Shown: positions 19,705 to 31,445 of the stretch, piece by piece
Numbering within the stretch: the stretch's first letter is position 1
Layout of the letters: each line of letters begins with the position of its first letter
DNA from: Diploptera punctata
Taxonomy: Eukaryota; Arthropoda; Insecta; Blattodea; Blaberidae
Direction of reading: 5' to 3'
DNA: 64,000 nt
NCBI GenBank assembly: GCA_030220185.1
Contig: JASPKZ010007303.1
Span: 682,001-746,000, forward strand
Translations under genes and position numbers: made by a program
Notes under the pieces: model-generated
Told to the model about the DNA's origin: nothing
What the model saw: only the letters and a program-made list of their open reading frames with translations
Databases searched by the model: none

Positions 19705-20036
19705 ATCCATAGTAATTCCGCCCGAAGGCAGCTCCTTCACTGCAATCATACAACTTTCACGCTATGCTTGCAGCTTTACTAGGGAATTGTAGGTGTGGTA
19801 GCTTCCCATTGCTTTCCACACCGGTGAAGGATGATGATGAGAATGATAAGGATGATGATGATGGCCACATGATTTCGGGGACCGTATGGGCCTTAAAGTT
19901 TTCCTGACATTTGTCTTACAGGTGAGGAAAAAACCCGATAAAAACCTCACCCAGAAAAACTGCCCCGACCGGGGATCGAACCCGGGCCCGCTGCGTGACA
20001 AGGCAGCATGCTACCTTGAGACCACAGCGGTGGATT
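19705..20036 (-). mobile_element. SINE-3, near full length
   Basis: Head at the right: GTGGTCTCAAGGTAGCATGC (A box region) and GGTTCGATCCCCG (B box). The body includes a GGTGAGG and TGTAAGACAAATGTCAGGAA region and a (GAT)n tract that varies among copies, ending in GGATGGA-type tail repeats at the left. Confidence 0.92.
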
Positions 20037-20054
20037 TTTTTTTTTTTTTTTTTC

Positions 20055-20467
20055 TTTTACTTATAGGACATATATTTTAGAATAATGGTAAAAGTGCGAT
20101 TGAACTTCGAGATGCAGCGATTTTAGTGATTTCGCCGCCTGCGGCACAACTGCCTGAGGAATTCTATTTAATGAATCATAACTTGTTTCTGCTAACTAGC
20201 AGCTCTTGAGAAATGAATGTAAATGCATTCCTTTATTTTTATGTAGCCCGTTTTTGTGAACTTTAACTTTGTTTCTTATTTGAACACCTGTGGTTCTGAT
20301 GCACGATTTGATTGTGTTGAGGATGAAAAGTTGTTATGCTTCTTCTACCACTGCTTCTTGCAGCTTATGATTCATATATCTATAGCAGGCTAGCAATAAA
20401 TCTATCGTCAGACTTCTTTGATAACTTTCCATATCTAGAAACAATTTTCAGTTTTAGGAACAACCAG
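20055..20467. other. no recognisable feature
   Basis: Unassigned. Composition is like old LINE coding sequence but I cannot align it to any motif. Confidence 0.4.
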
Positions 20468-20560
20468 AGTTAACAAACTCGCTGGCACTATCGAACCCGG
20501 AACTAATACTCTCAAAACATCCCTATCCTGAGCCAATACTTTCCACTCATTTCCAATATA
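20468..20560 (-). mobile_element. LINE-A 3'-end fragment
   Basis: CGCTGGCACTATCGAACCCG and ATCCCTATCCTGAGC are the reverse complement of the last ~90 bases of LINE-A. Confidence 0.8.
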
Positions 20561-20567
20561 TAATTCA

Positions 20568-21128
20568 TCATCATCATCTGCATTCATGGATTAGGTCTGT
20601 TGACCCGTTCCGACTTCAGCCCATCTCTTTCTAGGTCTGCCCACATCTCGGGTGCCTTTAGGTTTGTATTTTGTTATTTGTTTTGGATATCTATCTTCAT
20701 TCATTCTGTCTATGTGTTGCTTCCATTTTTGTCTATATGTATCTATTTTATCAGTTATTGCAAATATTTCAAGTTCCTGTCTTATTTCTGTGTTTTTGAT
20801 TCTATCTTTCTTAGTGCACCCTTTAACAGATCTCAAAAATTTCATTTCTGCCGCCGTTATCCTACTTAGATCTTGTTTTTTATGTATCCAGGCTTCTGAA
20901 CCATAGAGCAGTACCGGCACTGCCAACGTTTTGTAAAATTTCAATTGGGTCTCTCTTGTTGTTTTGTTATTTAGTGATCGTTTTATCGTACCACATATTC
21001 CCTGGCATTTTGCTATTTTATTAGTTATATCATTATTATAATTAAATGAAATGTCACATCCTAGATAATTGAGACGGTTCACCTGTTCTATGATTTTGTT
21101 TCCTATTACTATTTTGGATCTAATTTGA
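20568..21128 (-). mobile_element. LINE-C, 5'-truncated copy
   Basis: The minus-strand frame (ORF 20591-21145) runs from NQIRSKIVIGNKIIEQ to GRPRKRWAEVGTGQQT and its stop, uninterrupted. YADD is lost by truncation. Sequence is very close to the copy at 12756. Confidence 0.9.
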
Positions 21129-21204
21129 TTGGCCGTTAAAAGCAAATGGGTTTAAGTACAAAATGAGTTCATACCCCTTTTGCAGAGGACGAAACAGTGA
21201 ATGT

Positions 21205-21362
21205 ATCATCATCATCATAACAACAATCACGGATTAAGCCCACGTGGCTTGTTCCGGTCTCATAGATTCTCATTCGAAAAGTTGCATTCCATCTCTTTTT
21301 CGGTCTACCAACATTCCTGTCTCCTTTTGGTTTCTAACTAAGTAACTCTGCCAGAATAAATA

Positions 21363-21433
<71 letters not shown>

Positions 21434-22020
21434 TTTTTGGAATGCGTTCATCTTTCATTCTTTGAACATGTTCTTTCCAGTTTTTTCTAGATTCTTGTAT
21501 TTTATCTAAAAGTTTAAAAATATTTAGCTCATTTCTAATATCATCACTTCTTCTTTTATCTAGAAGTTTACAACCAGCCACACTTCTCAGAAATCTCATT
21601 TCAGCTGCTTCTATAATCTTCTCTTCTCTTTTAGTTAAAACCCAAAATTCACACCGTACAACAGTAAGGGGGACTGCCACAGCTTTATAAAATTTTAGTT
21701 TTGTTTTCTTTCTTGTATTTTTAAATATACTCTTAATTGTGACACATATATAATTAAATTTACTAAGTTGTTATAAAGATCTTCATTTTTAAAATAGGAG
21801 ATTTCATAACCCAGTATTTAAAATGGTTCACTTGTTCAATGGGTTTCCCCTCAAGAATTATTTTAGCCCTTATGGTATCTGATCCTTTAAAAGCTAAGAT
21901 TTTCGTTTTATTCATTGATATTTTGAAATTATAATTCTGTATAATATTATTTAATTGAAAGAGTGGCTTCTGTAGACCATCTTCAGAACAGTGAATGTAT
22001 TCACAAAATATTGTTATTTC
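21205..22020 (-). mobile_element. LINE-E 3' region with internal (TAA)n
   Basis: The minus frame 21763-22068 encodes NYNFKISMNKTKILAFKGSD and VNHFKYWVMK; 21270-21680 encodes CEFWVLTKREEKIIEAAEMR and FLRSVAGCKLLDKRRSDDI. A (TAA)n array (21361-21430) has expanded inside the tail, turning into a poly-isoleucine stretch in the conceptual protein. It ends at a (TCATCATCATCA) tail near 21205. Confidence 0.82.
21361..21430. repeat. (TTA)n microsatellite
   Basis: About 23 uninterrupted trinucleotide units, within LINE-E. Confidence 0.97.
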
Positions 22021-22139
22021 AAGATTTATACAACAAATACTGCTCAACAACATGCTACAAGATTGCAATGTCCACTACTAGGATCGCTGATTTACAAGTG
22101 TTGCCATTAGGCCTACTTATCAAATGTCCTAGTATTTAA

Positions 22140-22830
22140 CAGAGAACAAAAGCTAATCAAGAACTCTAAAAAAATAAAACATTAAAAATTACACAATTAA
22201 AATTCTATAAAACAGTGTCAGTGCCTATGTTAACATATGCTTGTGAAAACTGAACATTTAATAGATCAAATAAAAGGAAAATAGAAGGAGTTGAAATGAA
22301 ATTACTTTCAGTAGCAGGATATACATTGTTAGTTGAGAAATATAATGGAATGCAAACGGAATTAAACATCTGCGGTGTAAAGTGTAAAGTAAAGTAAAGT
22401 GATCCCACAACAGACCCGGAGGTCCTTGGGGTAGTAGGAGGTTAAGGTTCCCACTTTTTCTAGACAATCGCCACTTTATGTCAGCCGGGTTGTCAGCCCT
22501 GCGTGACGGCCGCCTTTACCCCCAGAACAAGCGTCTGGTACTCATTTCCGTTAGAGGCTGAGTCGACCCCAGGGCCATAGTGCCGCCAGAGGGTTTGGGT
22601 CAGTTTAAAAATCCTGACCCCAACGGGACTTGAACCCTCGACCCTCCGGCTTGTAGCTCAGTGCCTTAACCACTACGCTACGGCGTTATAGATCTGCGGT
22701 GTTATAGATAAAATTGAAAATTCATTATCTAACAAGAATGGCATCCAATAAACTCCCACAAATTTTGCTTTACTACCAACCCAAAGGAAGAAGGGAATAT
22801 TGGGCACCCCATAACTAGATACGGTCTCTT
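22140..22830 (+). mobile_element. LINE-M fragment split by SINE-1
   Basis: Frame: TQLKFYKTVSVPMLTYACEN, then KRKIEGVEMKLLSVAGYT and TELNICGV. After the SINE it resumes ICGVIDKIENSLSNK, then LLPTQRKKGILGTP-like text. The frame is continuous once the SINE and one duplication are discounted, apart from single stops. Confidence 0.78.
22379..22691 (-). mobile_element. SINE-1 in LINE-M with 11-bp target duplication
   Basis: Flanked by ATCTGCGGTGT at 22368-22378 and 22692-22702. tRNA-like head at the right; tail TTTACTTTACTTTACAC-like at the left. Confidence 0.93.
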
Positions 22831-22854
22831 GATGTAGATACAGATCCACGACGT

Positions 22855-22881
22855 AGAAGAAGAAGAAGAAGAAGAAGAAGA
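22855..22881. repeat. (GAA)n microsatellite
   Basis: Nine GAA units at the 3' edge of LINE-M, probably its tail. Confidence 0.85.
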
Positions 22882-23054
22882 AACAAATAAGAGATCAAAA
22901 ATGTCGGTAAACACATCCCATTACATTTCATATAAGCATACCTTGCATTGTATTGTAAGCCCATGTTTTCCCTTTACAGAGATTTAGGCACTCTCCCCTA
23001 CAGGGAAGAATTTGAACCATACTAATTTTTAGTTACACTTGTTTTCGTATAGAT

Positions 23055-23345
23055 GTCATTTTTGAGTGGTCCGTGGTCAGCGTTCCGCCTCATACTGACA
23101 TCCAGGAAACCAAGGTAGTAATAGGACGGGAAAATTCGGTAAATTTTGCTTGGAGGCCTTTTCATTCAGGCTTAAGGATTTTTTACGAGCCTGAAAATCT
23201 TCAGACTCGGGACCCACAGCTTAAAGTCCCTCCCCGAGGACTTGCTTCTTGGATTTTTCCATCTTAAAAACCCATCGACCCCGGCCGGGTTTGAACCCGC
23301 GACCCTCGGGACCAGAGGCAAGGAGCATAACCACTAGTCCACCGC
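23055..23345 (-). mobile_element. SINE-4, tRNA-derived
   Basis: Head at the right (minus strand): CGCGGTGGACTAGTGGTTATG (A box), GGGTTCAAACCCG (B box), then GGTCGATGGGTTTTTAA. A related plus-strand copy lies at 60015. Confidence 0.8.
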
Positions 23346-23751
23346 GGCCGATAATAATCATACCTAATAAAAACAATTGATAATATATACATTTTATAAG
23401 CAAAGTCCAAATGGCCAATTTACTGTAAAAAACAGTTCAGCCAATCTTAAGCTTTTAGTACTCTAGAAGAAAACTACGTCTATATTTTAATCTTTGACTT
23501 TATCCAAACAATACCATCATAACTCAAGTTGACTGCAACACTCCGCATATAATATAGTAATGCATATAACATTAAAACCTTAAAGACCAATAAATATAAC
23601 ATAATTGGAAGACAGGCTTATAAACGTCAGTGTTACATTTTATGAAAAAGAAGATTCTTACTACATAGACTATGAAGTAACGATAAATCAGTCTTAGATT
23701 ATTATGGGTTAAAATGGTGTAAAATAGCCTCTTCGATCCTTAAGTGGAAGT

Positions 23752-24850
23752 TAACTAACTCACTGGTACTATCGAACTCGCAGATTCATGGCTGCGCGGA
23801 CCTATGCTCTCCATACATCCCTATCATGAGCTAATGTTTTCCAGTCATCCCCTGTATAATCTTCTTCCCTCATATCAAGGTTAACGTTATTCTCCCACTT
23901 CTTTCTTGGTCTACCAACTGGGTGTTTTCCACCTGGTTTTCCTACAAGAAGCTTCCATGCCCCACTTTTATTCCCCATTCGTGCCACATATCCTGCCCTC
24001 GGAGTCTATGATAATTCGTTCTTATTATATCTGATTTTCTATATATACCATGTACTCGCTGTATGCAGTTTTCTCCATTCGCTGTCTGTTTATCTCTCTT
24101 TGGTCTAAAAATGTTCATAAGTAATGCCACGAGTTATTTTCAAATTATCGATAAATTCACGAATCACGAAGTGAGGAGTGAATTTATCTAGAGAATTTGG
24201 AAATCAAGAGTAGCATTTGTTAGGACTATTTAACGAATAAAATTAAGCTCTTTACTAAAAATAATTATTTGAATATAGTTACCGGTGTTTTAAAATATTT
24301 ATATAGTTAATGTAAACGGCGATGTTTGAAAACAAATTAGAAATGTGAGGTTATGTATATTCACTGCAACTCGATCATATTATTCATTGCCAAATAGGAT
24401 CGCAATATTGTAAGAATGCACTCTAGTGGAGAAATAATGAAACACATCAAACTATTATAATCAACACAATAGGTTAATCATTTATATTTTGAATAAACAA
24501 CTCAGTAAAATTACTGAATCTATTCATTATTTGCTATATTCAATGTATTTGTTGGAGAAAAATAATGGTCTAACCTGTTCAGAATATTAAAAAAGGAGGA
24601 GCTTTCTTTATCACAAAAGTAGGAGGCGATAAAGAGAAATCGATAAAGAGTGAGGTGAAACTGGACTGTCATTGGTGTAAAACAGAATTCATTGAAACGT
24701 GATTGGTTATTGACTACCATTTGCGACATGAGTTAAATAGTCTTAATAACTTTATTCTCAAATACTCGTAATATTTTATCCTCATTTAAAGTAAGAGTCC
24801 TTGTTTCGCATCCATGGAATTATGGTAAATTAAATTTTATGTATGTTTTT
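23752..24850 (-). mobile_element. LINE-A split by R2
   Basis: The LINE-A reverse complement runs 23752-24114 (GHVARM-like tail, GRPRKKW) and resumes at 24743 (ACTTTATTCTCAAATACTCG) to about 24850; in intact copies these halves are contiguous (TTTTCCTAAGAACTTTATT). The R2 element fills the gap. Confidence 0.85.
24115..24742 (+). repeat. R2 element inserted into LINE-A
   Basis: Starts CATAAGTAATGCCACGAG and ends GAGTTAAATAGTC. Includes the left-end hairpin (GCCACGAGT..CTCAC / GTGAGG..GAGTAGC) described in findings. Its position inside a LINE fixes both ends of the element to within a few bases. Confidence 0.88.
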
Positions 24851-25244
24851 AATGGATTTTCTGAAAGAAAAGTAATATTAGTCTAATTTTCAATGTAAAA
24901 TTTGTTGGACGTTAATGTTTGGGGCCTTTATGTGAGCCCAAAATATATTTGGAGTTTTGAAACTGTATTTTGTTACTTAAGCTATCAAGTAGTAAAATTA
25001 TTTACATTTTTACAAAAAAATTAGTAAATTTGGCGGTAATTGAGTGTGACCAAATTCTGACTACATGTGCAGCGAAAACCTGGAGAGCAAATAAACATTT
25101 GCTGACAAAATTATTAGCACTTTAAATGAAAGTTTACGACGTTCAGCCAGACATTCTGAACTGGACAGAGTAAGAAATGAATTGAATAGACATCATATGA
25201 AGTAAGAAAATTCAATTAAAGAATTTGTAAAATACAGTCAATTG
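24851..25244. other. no recognisable feature
   Basis: AT-rich sequence, no frame or repeat match that I can support. Confidence 0.5.
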
Positions 25245-25440
25245 CAATTGTATGGATAAGTAGAATGAATAGGAGACTAAAGGTTACCAAGAACAATTTT
25301 CGATTAGATTCCAGTAGAAGAAATCGTAAAGGTAAACCAAGAAAGCACTTGGCTGCAGGACATAAAGAAAGCTATGCATGAAAAAGGATTGCGAAACCGG
25401 ATCTGGGAATATAGATTTGGTGGAAAAGCATAAGAATGTG
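25245..25440 (+). mobile_element. possible LINE tail fragment
   Basis: Text RVNRMNRRLKV, then in other frames STWLQDIKKAMHEKGLRNR, resembles the basic segment plus W-x-QD-x(2)-A-M-x(2)-KGL end of LINE ORF2 tails. Short and frame-broken. Confidence 0.4.
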
Positions 25441-25541
25441 GAACATTTGACACAGAAAGATGTGATAATATACTCTATACCTGTTCGTGATGATATGTTT
25501 ATGATTTAGCATTTTATGATACAGTAATTTTATATTAAGAC

Positions 25542-26340
25542 TAGATAATACCCGTGGTACGCTGCTACGCCTAAATAAATGAAAATTAATGTGTTTTTAT
25601 GTTTAATTGAATAAGTGAGGGAAAAAATAATTATAAATTTATATTTTTGTAGATACCCCATGCTGATTATCCGGCCTTGCCCGGGAATCTACTTATCCCG
25701 AACTTCTTGACATATATGAGCTGAAATACGAAAATTAATGTACTTCTTATGATTAGTTGAATAAGTAAAAGGAAAAATAATTATAGGTAAATGTATATCG
25801 TGATTCTTTTAAGATTCCCGTGCTGATTACCCGGTGTTGCCCGGGAATCTACGTATCTCGATTTTCTTGGCATAAATGAGCTGAAACAGTTTTCGGTAAA
25901 AGAATACCCGCCATGTGCTGCTAAGCTTGCACAGGAATCTACGTACTTGTCTCGATCTTCTTGGCATCAATGAAAGATAAAAATGGTTATTGTGAGTTAT
26001 CCGTAAGAGATAAACATATGCTGTCGCGGACCTTTTTGTAGAGCTTTTTGAGATATTGAATTCTGTGTACATTAATTTCGTGTATTGTTATGGTTTAGGC
26101 AGCGTAAGCCATTTAAGCGTCCAAAGAGCTACTTTTTTCACGTTTTCCACTAAAAGGGCGATTTTTAAGGGTGTAGGAGTTGAGTATCACAACTCTCTTA
26201 TAGCCTATGTTCATCCCGGGAAATCTCCTGAACATTTTGCAAAAATCTCCATCACAATCGAATCAACGGTATGGCCGCGCATAAAGTACGAATAAACAAA
26301 GAAACATTTTAATGTATTAGATTTTACGATTTATACAGTG
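25542..26340 (-). mobile_element. Helitron-like element, minus strand, with internal repeats
   Basis: On the minus strand it ends ACCACGGGTATTATCTAG followed by T. Contains three related ~110-base units, each with CCCGGGAATCTACxTAT and CTTCTTGxCAT blocks (near 25660, 25830, 25930). The far part (GTAAGCCATTTAAGCGTCC) matches 10950 in inverse orientation. The 5' end is uncertain. Confidence 0.6.
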
Positions 26341-26374
26341 CTGCTATCTACCTTTAACATCTGCAAATAAATAA

Positions 26375-26742
26375 AAATATGTGCAGTAAGACTGTTATTC
26401 TTTCAGTTATATTATATGAATTCGAAAGATGGACTCTTACTTTAAGGGAGGAGAAAAGATTACGAGTATTTGAAAATAAATGTCTTAAGAAATTGTTTGG
26501 ATCAAGGAGAGATGAACAGACAGGCGAATGGAGAAGACTACTTAACAGTGAGCTCGTGATCTTTATAGAAAACCAGATATATAATAACAACAGTTAAGTC
26601 CTATACACTGCGATGTATAGGACAAGTCGCACGAATGGGGAATGGAAGCTTGTTGTAGGAAAACCGGAAGGAAAACGCCCCAGTTGATAAATTAAGAATA
26701 AGGTGAAAGAATAAAATCAATCATGATTTGAGGGAACAGAAT
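26375..26742 (+). mobile_element. LINE-A fragment
   Basis: Frame 26379-26597 encodes RWTLTLREEKRLRVFENKCL and RRDEQTGEWRRLLNSEL, matching LINE-A after the YGCETW block. Ends near GATTTGAGGGAACAG, where LINE-B begins. Confidence 0.85.
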
Positions 26743-27395
26743 ATATGGTAATCGGAGGAAATTCAGAAGACCTACAAATAAATAATATGATAATTAAACG
26801 TCTTGAAGAATTTAAATATCTTGGATCTATAATAGATGAATCTGGTACTTGTGAAAAAGATATTACTAACAGAGTAAATTGTGCAAGGAAGGCGATTAGA
26901 TCCCTGAATGGTCTTTATGGAATAGAAATTTGACCAGAAAACAAAAAAAGGGATTATGCAGACAATAATAGAAAGTATACTTACATATGGATCAGAAAGC
27001 TGGACAATAAATGAAAGGATGCAGAAAAGAATCTTGGCGACAGAAATGGATGGATTACGTAGAAGTATGAGAATATCCAGGCTACAACATATTCGGAAAT
27101 ACATATATCAGACAAGAAATGGATGCACAGGAAACTGTTATCGATAGGATAACAAAGAGAGCTCTACAATGGTATGGACATGTACAACGGATGCCGGAAG
27201 ACCAGTGGCCTAAACAGGTGTTGGATTGGATGGTACCAGGCAGAAGGAGAAGGGGAAGGAGTAGAAGAACATGGTATGAGGGAATATATGATGCCATGAT
27301 GAAGAGGGGTATGGAAGATGGACAATGGGAAGATAGGAATCTCTGGAAAGCAGGAATCAAGGGCAAACTGCTGTAAAGTGGAAAGCATGTATTAA
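26743..27395 (+). mobile_element. LINE-B 3' region
   Basis: Distinct family: EEFKYLGSIIDESGTCEKDI (26745-26933), ESILTYGSESWTINERMQKR (26956-27147), and ALQWYGHVQRMPEDQWPKQV with GRRRRGRSRRTWYEGI (27119-27376, ending in a stop). Two frameshifts separate the segments. It lies between two LINE-A pieces, so it may have inserted into LINE-A. Confidence 0.85.
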
Positions 27396-27407
27396 GTATT
27401 AAGTAAG

Positions 27408-27985
27408 TTAAGATTATACAGGGGATGATGTTGGACGAATAGGAAATGAAAGAGGGACATGGAAGCTTTTTGTAGGAAAATCAGAAGAAAAATGCCCAGT
27501 TGGTAGACCAAGAATGAGGTGGGAGAATGGGTCAACCATGATTTGAGGTAAGTACAATATACAGGAGGGGGAACGGCGTAGCGTAGCGGTTAAGCACTAC
27601 GCTACAAGCCGGAAGGTCGAAGTTTCGAGTCCGGTGGGGTCAGGATTTTTAAACTGACCCAAACCCTTTGGCGACACCAGGGCACTGGGGTCGACTCAGC
27701 CTCTAACGGAAATGAGTACCAGGCGCTTGTTCGGGGGGGGGTTAAGGTGGCCATCACGCAGGGCTGACAACCCGCTGACATCAAGTGCCGATTGTCCCAA
27801 CAAAGTGGGAGCTTTAACCTCCCACTACCCCAAGGGCCTCCTGAGGCCTGTAGTGGGATCACTTTACCTTTTAGAATATACAGGAAATGATTGGAAAACA
27901 TTAGCTCAGGTTAGGGGCCTACAGGGAACTTATGTCCGCGCGGTCATGAACCTACGGGTTCGATAGTGCCAGTTAGTTAGTTATT
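27408..27985 (+). mobile_element. LINE-A 3' end split by SINE-1
   Basis: Pieces 27408-27566 and 27875-27985: GRPRMRW block, then after the SINE the text for DRDVWRAYVRAxMNLRVR-like end and GATAGTGCCAGTTAGTTAGTTA tail. Confidence 0.88.
27567..27874 (+). mobile_element. SINE-1 in LINE-A with 11-bp target duplication
   Basis: Flanked by AATATACAGGA at 27556-27566 and 27875-27885. tRNA-like head at left (GCGTAGCGTAGCGGTTAAGC; B box region GTTTCGAGTCC), then GGGGTCAGGATTTTTAAACT, ending GGGATCACTTTACC. Plus orientation, unlike the other SINE-1 copies here. Confidence 0.95.
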
Positions 27986-27999
27986 AAGCACAGTTATAT

Positions 28000-28689
28000 A
28001 GCATTATGATTAAATCAATCTCAGCGGTCTTGAGTTCTGTGTAGGGTCACATAAAAATTAAATCTGTCACGTGATTTGTAGGATGAAAGTGACCGAGTAG
28101 GATAATCTGACAGGAATTTGACAACTTATAATTTTGGAACTCATGATCCCAAAAATGGCTACAATAAGAATGTGATGCATATCAATATGAATGAATTGAG
28201 ATGTAATGAATTACTTTATTAGATGATTTATGTTGCAACAGTCCCCTGACAGTGGTTTTTAAGAACACGCCGCTTCGGTAGGGTGAGTTACGATATTAGG
28301 AATCTAATGTAACCCCTCATAGACCACACACATGCATTGTTATTTTTTTTTGTTACTTCTTTTGGTTTGAATAGTATCTGATTAAACCTTCTTGTTTCGA
28401 AAGCTCAGTACTAATTTACTATTAGTTGTAATTTCCTTAAACAGGAACAATATAATGCAAGAAACCCTGCAGGAAATTATTTCGTCGTGTCAATTTATGA
28501 TTGTTTGTTGTTAGTGATTGATTATCTTATATTTTTTATCAGGTGTCACCTTAAATCATGTATCATATGACGTAGGCTTCGCTTTGTGATTTCAACAGAT
28601 GTGTCTGAAGATAAATGAAATGCTATTAAAAGAACTGAACTATAATCTCGAATAATAATATTTATGCGTTTACACATTTTACAATAGTA
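28000..28689. other. no recognisable feature
   Basis: No ORF above background and no internal match except general AT richness. Confidence 0.5.
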
Positions 28690-29960
28690 TTTTTTATCAT
28701 TGAGTAACATTGATAAATTGGGACTGAAAGTAAACATCAATCATCATCATCCGGTATCATGGCAGCTGTCGCCGTCTTCCGGAAACCAAACGCCATTCCT
28801 CTCTGTCCATCCATTGATCTTCCTCCAATCATCTGATATTCATAGCTGCTTGTACCCCTTCTATTCAAGTTTTCTTCGGTCTTCCTCCTTTCCATTGGGA
28901 TCCATTCCATAACAATTTTAGGCAATCTTTGCTCTGGCATTCTTTTGACATGGCCATACCACTGTAATCTTTTCTATAATGGCTACGATGTCCGGCTCCT
29001 CTTGTACACCCATAATTTCCCTTATTTCTTTATTTCGTATTCTATCCATTCTAGATTTTCCAACTAATCTTCGTAAAACATCAATTCTGCACTTAAAATT
29101 CTTTTCATTTCCCCGGCAGGAATTTGCCAAACTTCTGCGCTATATGTTAAAATGCTCTGAATTATGGTTTGATATATTTTTAATTTTCTATTTTGTGTAA
29201 TATTCTTGCTCCACCAAACAGAGTTTAAAGCATTTATTGCTTGTTTTGTTTGTGCGATTCTAGTTTTAATTTCCACTGTGTTATCGCCTGAATGGTATAA
29301 TTTTGTTCCTAAATAAGTGCATTCAGTACTAGGTTTTAGTTCTTCTCCATTGTTGAAATTTATATTTTCCATTTCTTTTCCTAAACACAGATATTTAGTT
29401 TTCTCAATTTTTATATAAAGTCCCCATTTTTCATATTCTTCTTTTAGTTTTTTAGCCATATATTCTATGCGACTAAATATATGTTCGCACATAGAAATAC
29501 ATTACAAATGCATTACAAGGACTTTTATCGTTTCAGCTTATAAAAAAAGAAACGTTAAAACTGAAAATAAGTAAAGCTGTTATTCTCCCAGATATATTAG
29601 ATGGATGCGAAACAAGGACGCTTACTTTAAGGGTGGAGAAAAATGTTATGAATATCTGAGAATAAAGTTTGTAGAAAATATCTTGGACCAAAGAGAAATG
29701 AACAGACAGGCGAATGGAGAAGACTTCATAACATTGAGCTACATGATCTTTATAGAAAACCAGATATAATAAGTACGGTTAGGTCTTGTAGAACTGCGAT
29801 GGGTAGGACATGCGGCACGAATGTGGAATGAAAGAAGGCCATGGAAGTTTCTTGTAGGAAATCCAGAAGGAAACTGCCCATTGGTAGACTAGGAACAGGC
29901 TTAATAGCCTAATCCCTGATTTAAGTAGAATAAAGATAAGTATCCAAATTAACATGCTTG
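28690..29960 (+). mobile_element. LINE-A, two pieces flanking LINE-F
   Basis: 28690-28738 (text for the LSNTKKLGLEVN segment) and about 29503-29960 (from the CYYALQRLL region to the GRPxxRW region). LINE-F lies between, and about 100 bases of LINE-A are missing at the junctions. Confidence 0.75.
28739..29495 (-). mobile_element. LINE-F 3' region
   Basis: The minus frame 29064-29492 reads YEKWGLYIKIEKTKYLCLGK, STECTYLGTKLYHSGD, ESILTY-like text and AEVWQIPAGEMKRILSAELM; frame 28918-29130 covers IRNKEIREIMGV, and 28737-28940 covers RLPKIVMEWIPMERRK and ends in PDDDD (a (GAT)n tail). Distinct from LINE-A to LINE-E. Confidence 0.82.
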
Positions 29961-29984
29961 GAAAATATTTTGAAAGAAGATTAC

Positions 29985-30730
29985 GACTATTGAACTCATG
30001 CCCCAAATGGGAGTCAATGATCAATCACATTTCAATGATTTTTTTACAACCAATCACAGTCGTGTTTCGCCAAGAAATTTACCAACTACAGTTTATCATA
30101 ATAAAGAAAGCACCTCTTTTTTAACAATTTGAATAGGTCATTAGCATTATTTTGCAGTGACTGACTCGCTAAGAAATATTGCTACCAGATTGTATATATA
30201 GTGCATGAATGTCAGCAGAAAGCGCATACGAGAGATAATATCAAATCATTTGTAACAATTGATTATACCACAAAATAAAAACACTGTTTGCACTTTCTTA
30301 AACGAATTATTTTCCAGGAAATGACGTTCCAGAAAAATGTAATTGACATATTTACAATAGGACATCAGAAATTAATTAATACCTATAACGTTGGTTATAA
30401 ATTTATCCACTACGGTGCATTCTTACAACATTGCGATCCTTTGGCAAAAAATAATATGATCTGGTTGCAGTGATAAACAAAAGAAGCAAATGAAGCATAC
30501 CAATCGTTTCTCATTTGTTTTCAAACATCGCCGTTTACATTAAATGTATAAATATTTTAAAATAACTATAGTTAAATAAAGATTTGTGAGTAAACAGCTT
30601 AATTTTATTCGTTAAATAGTCCTAACAAATGCCACTCTTGATTTCTAAATTCTCTAGAAAAATTCACTCCTCACTTCGAGAGTCGTGAATTTATCGATAA
30701 TTTGGAAGTCACTCGTGGCATTACTTATGA
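29985..30730 (-). repeat. R2 element, minus strand
   Basis: Begins GACTATTGAACTCATGCCCC and ends GTCACTCGTGGCATTACTTATGA, the inverse of the other copies. Includes the internal CCTGTTC/AAAAAGAGGTGC block. Confidence 0.88.
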
Positions 30731-30844
30731 ATATGCATATGATTTTTAAAATGTAGAAGTACCCTTATCCGTATAGTACCTAAGGGACAAGTCCTAGCTT
30801 CGATTTCGTTAGTATTCAGTTAAAACATAACCACTCCTCTTAAA

Positions 30845-31060
30845 GGTTACCCAGAAAAATTATTGGAACGATGGCCATTTGGAAGAAGAAAGAAAGGAAT
30901 ACTTCGAAACTCATGGATACAAGAAGTAAGAACTGGAATGAGAACAAGAGAACTGGAAGACATGGAGTGGATGGTTAAGGAAGAGTGAAAAAGGAAAATA
31001 AAACTTTAGGCACAGAAATATGTGTAAACATTGAAAATGTGTATATAAATAAAATTAAGT
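30845..31060 (+). mobile_element. LINE-J 3' fragment
   Basis: Frame LLERWPFGRRKKGILRNSW then TRELEDMEWMVKEE before a stop. The inverse LINE-J at 40490 encodes the same segment. Tail not clearly repetitive. Confidence 0.65.
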
Positions 31061-31169
31061 AAATACGCGTGTATCGTAATGCTAATCTTAATCCCGGCTT
31101 CTGCTGAACACTAAAATCATTGATTACCTCTGAAACATCATCTACTCATTCATCCTTTCCGAAAGATAA

Positions 31170-31445
31170 ACTGTCAACTATCAGGAAACCAGATATAATA
31201 AGAACAGACAAGTTTTGTGGACTGCGAGTGTAGGACATGGGGAATGAAAGATGAGTATGGAAACATCTTTTAGGAAAACCAGAAGGAATACGCCCTATTA
31301 GTAGACTAAAAATGAGGTGGGAGAATAACTTTAACCATGATTTGTAGGAAGTAGATTATACAGGGTACAATTATTTGAAAACATTAACTCAAGATAGGGA
31401 TGTATGGAGAACTACATATGCGAGTTCAATAGTGCCAATGAATTA
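31170..31445 (+). mobile_element. LINE-A 3' fragment
   Basis: From AGGAAACCAGATATAATAAG through GTGGGAGAATAAC to a GTTCAATAGTGCCAATGAATTAGTTAG end. Diverged. Confidence 0.8.

Noticed and set aside
27712..27966. ORF joining SINE-1 and LINE-A text
   Set aside because: Chimeric reading across a SINE insertion boundary.
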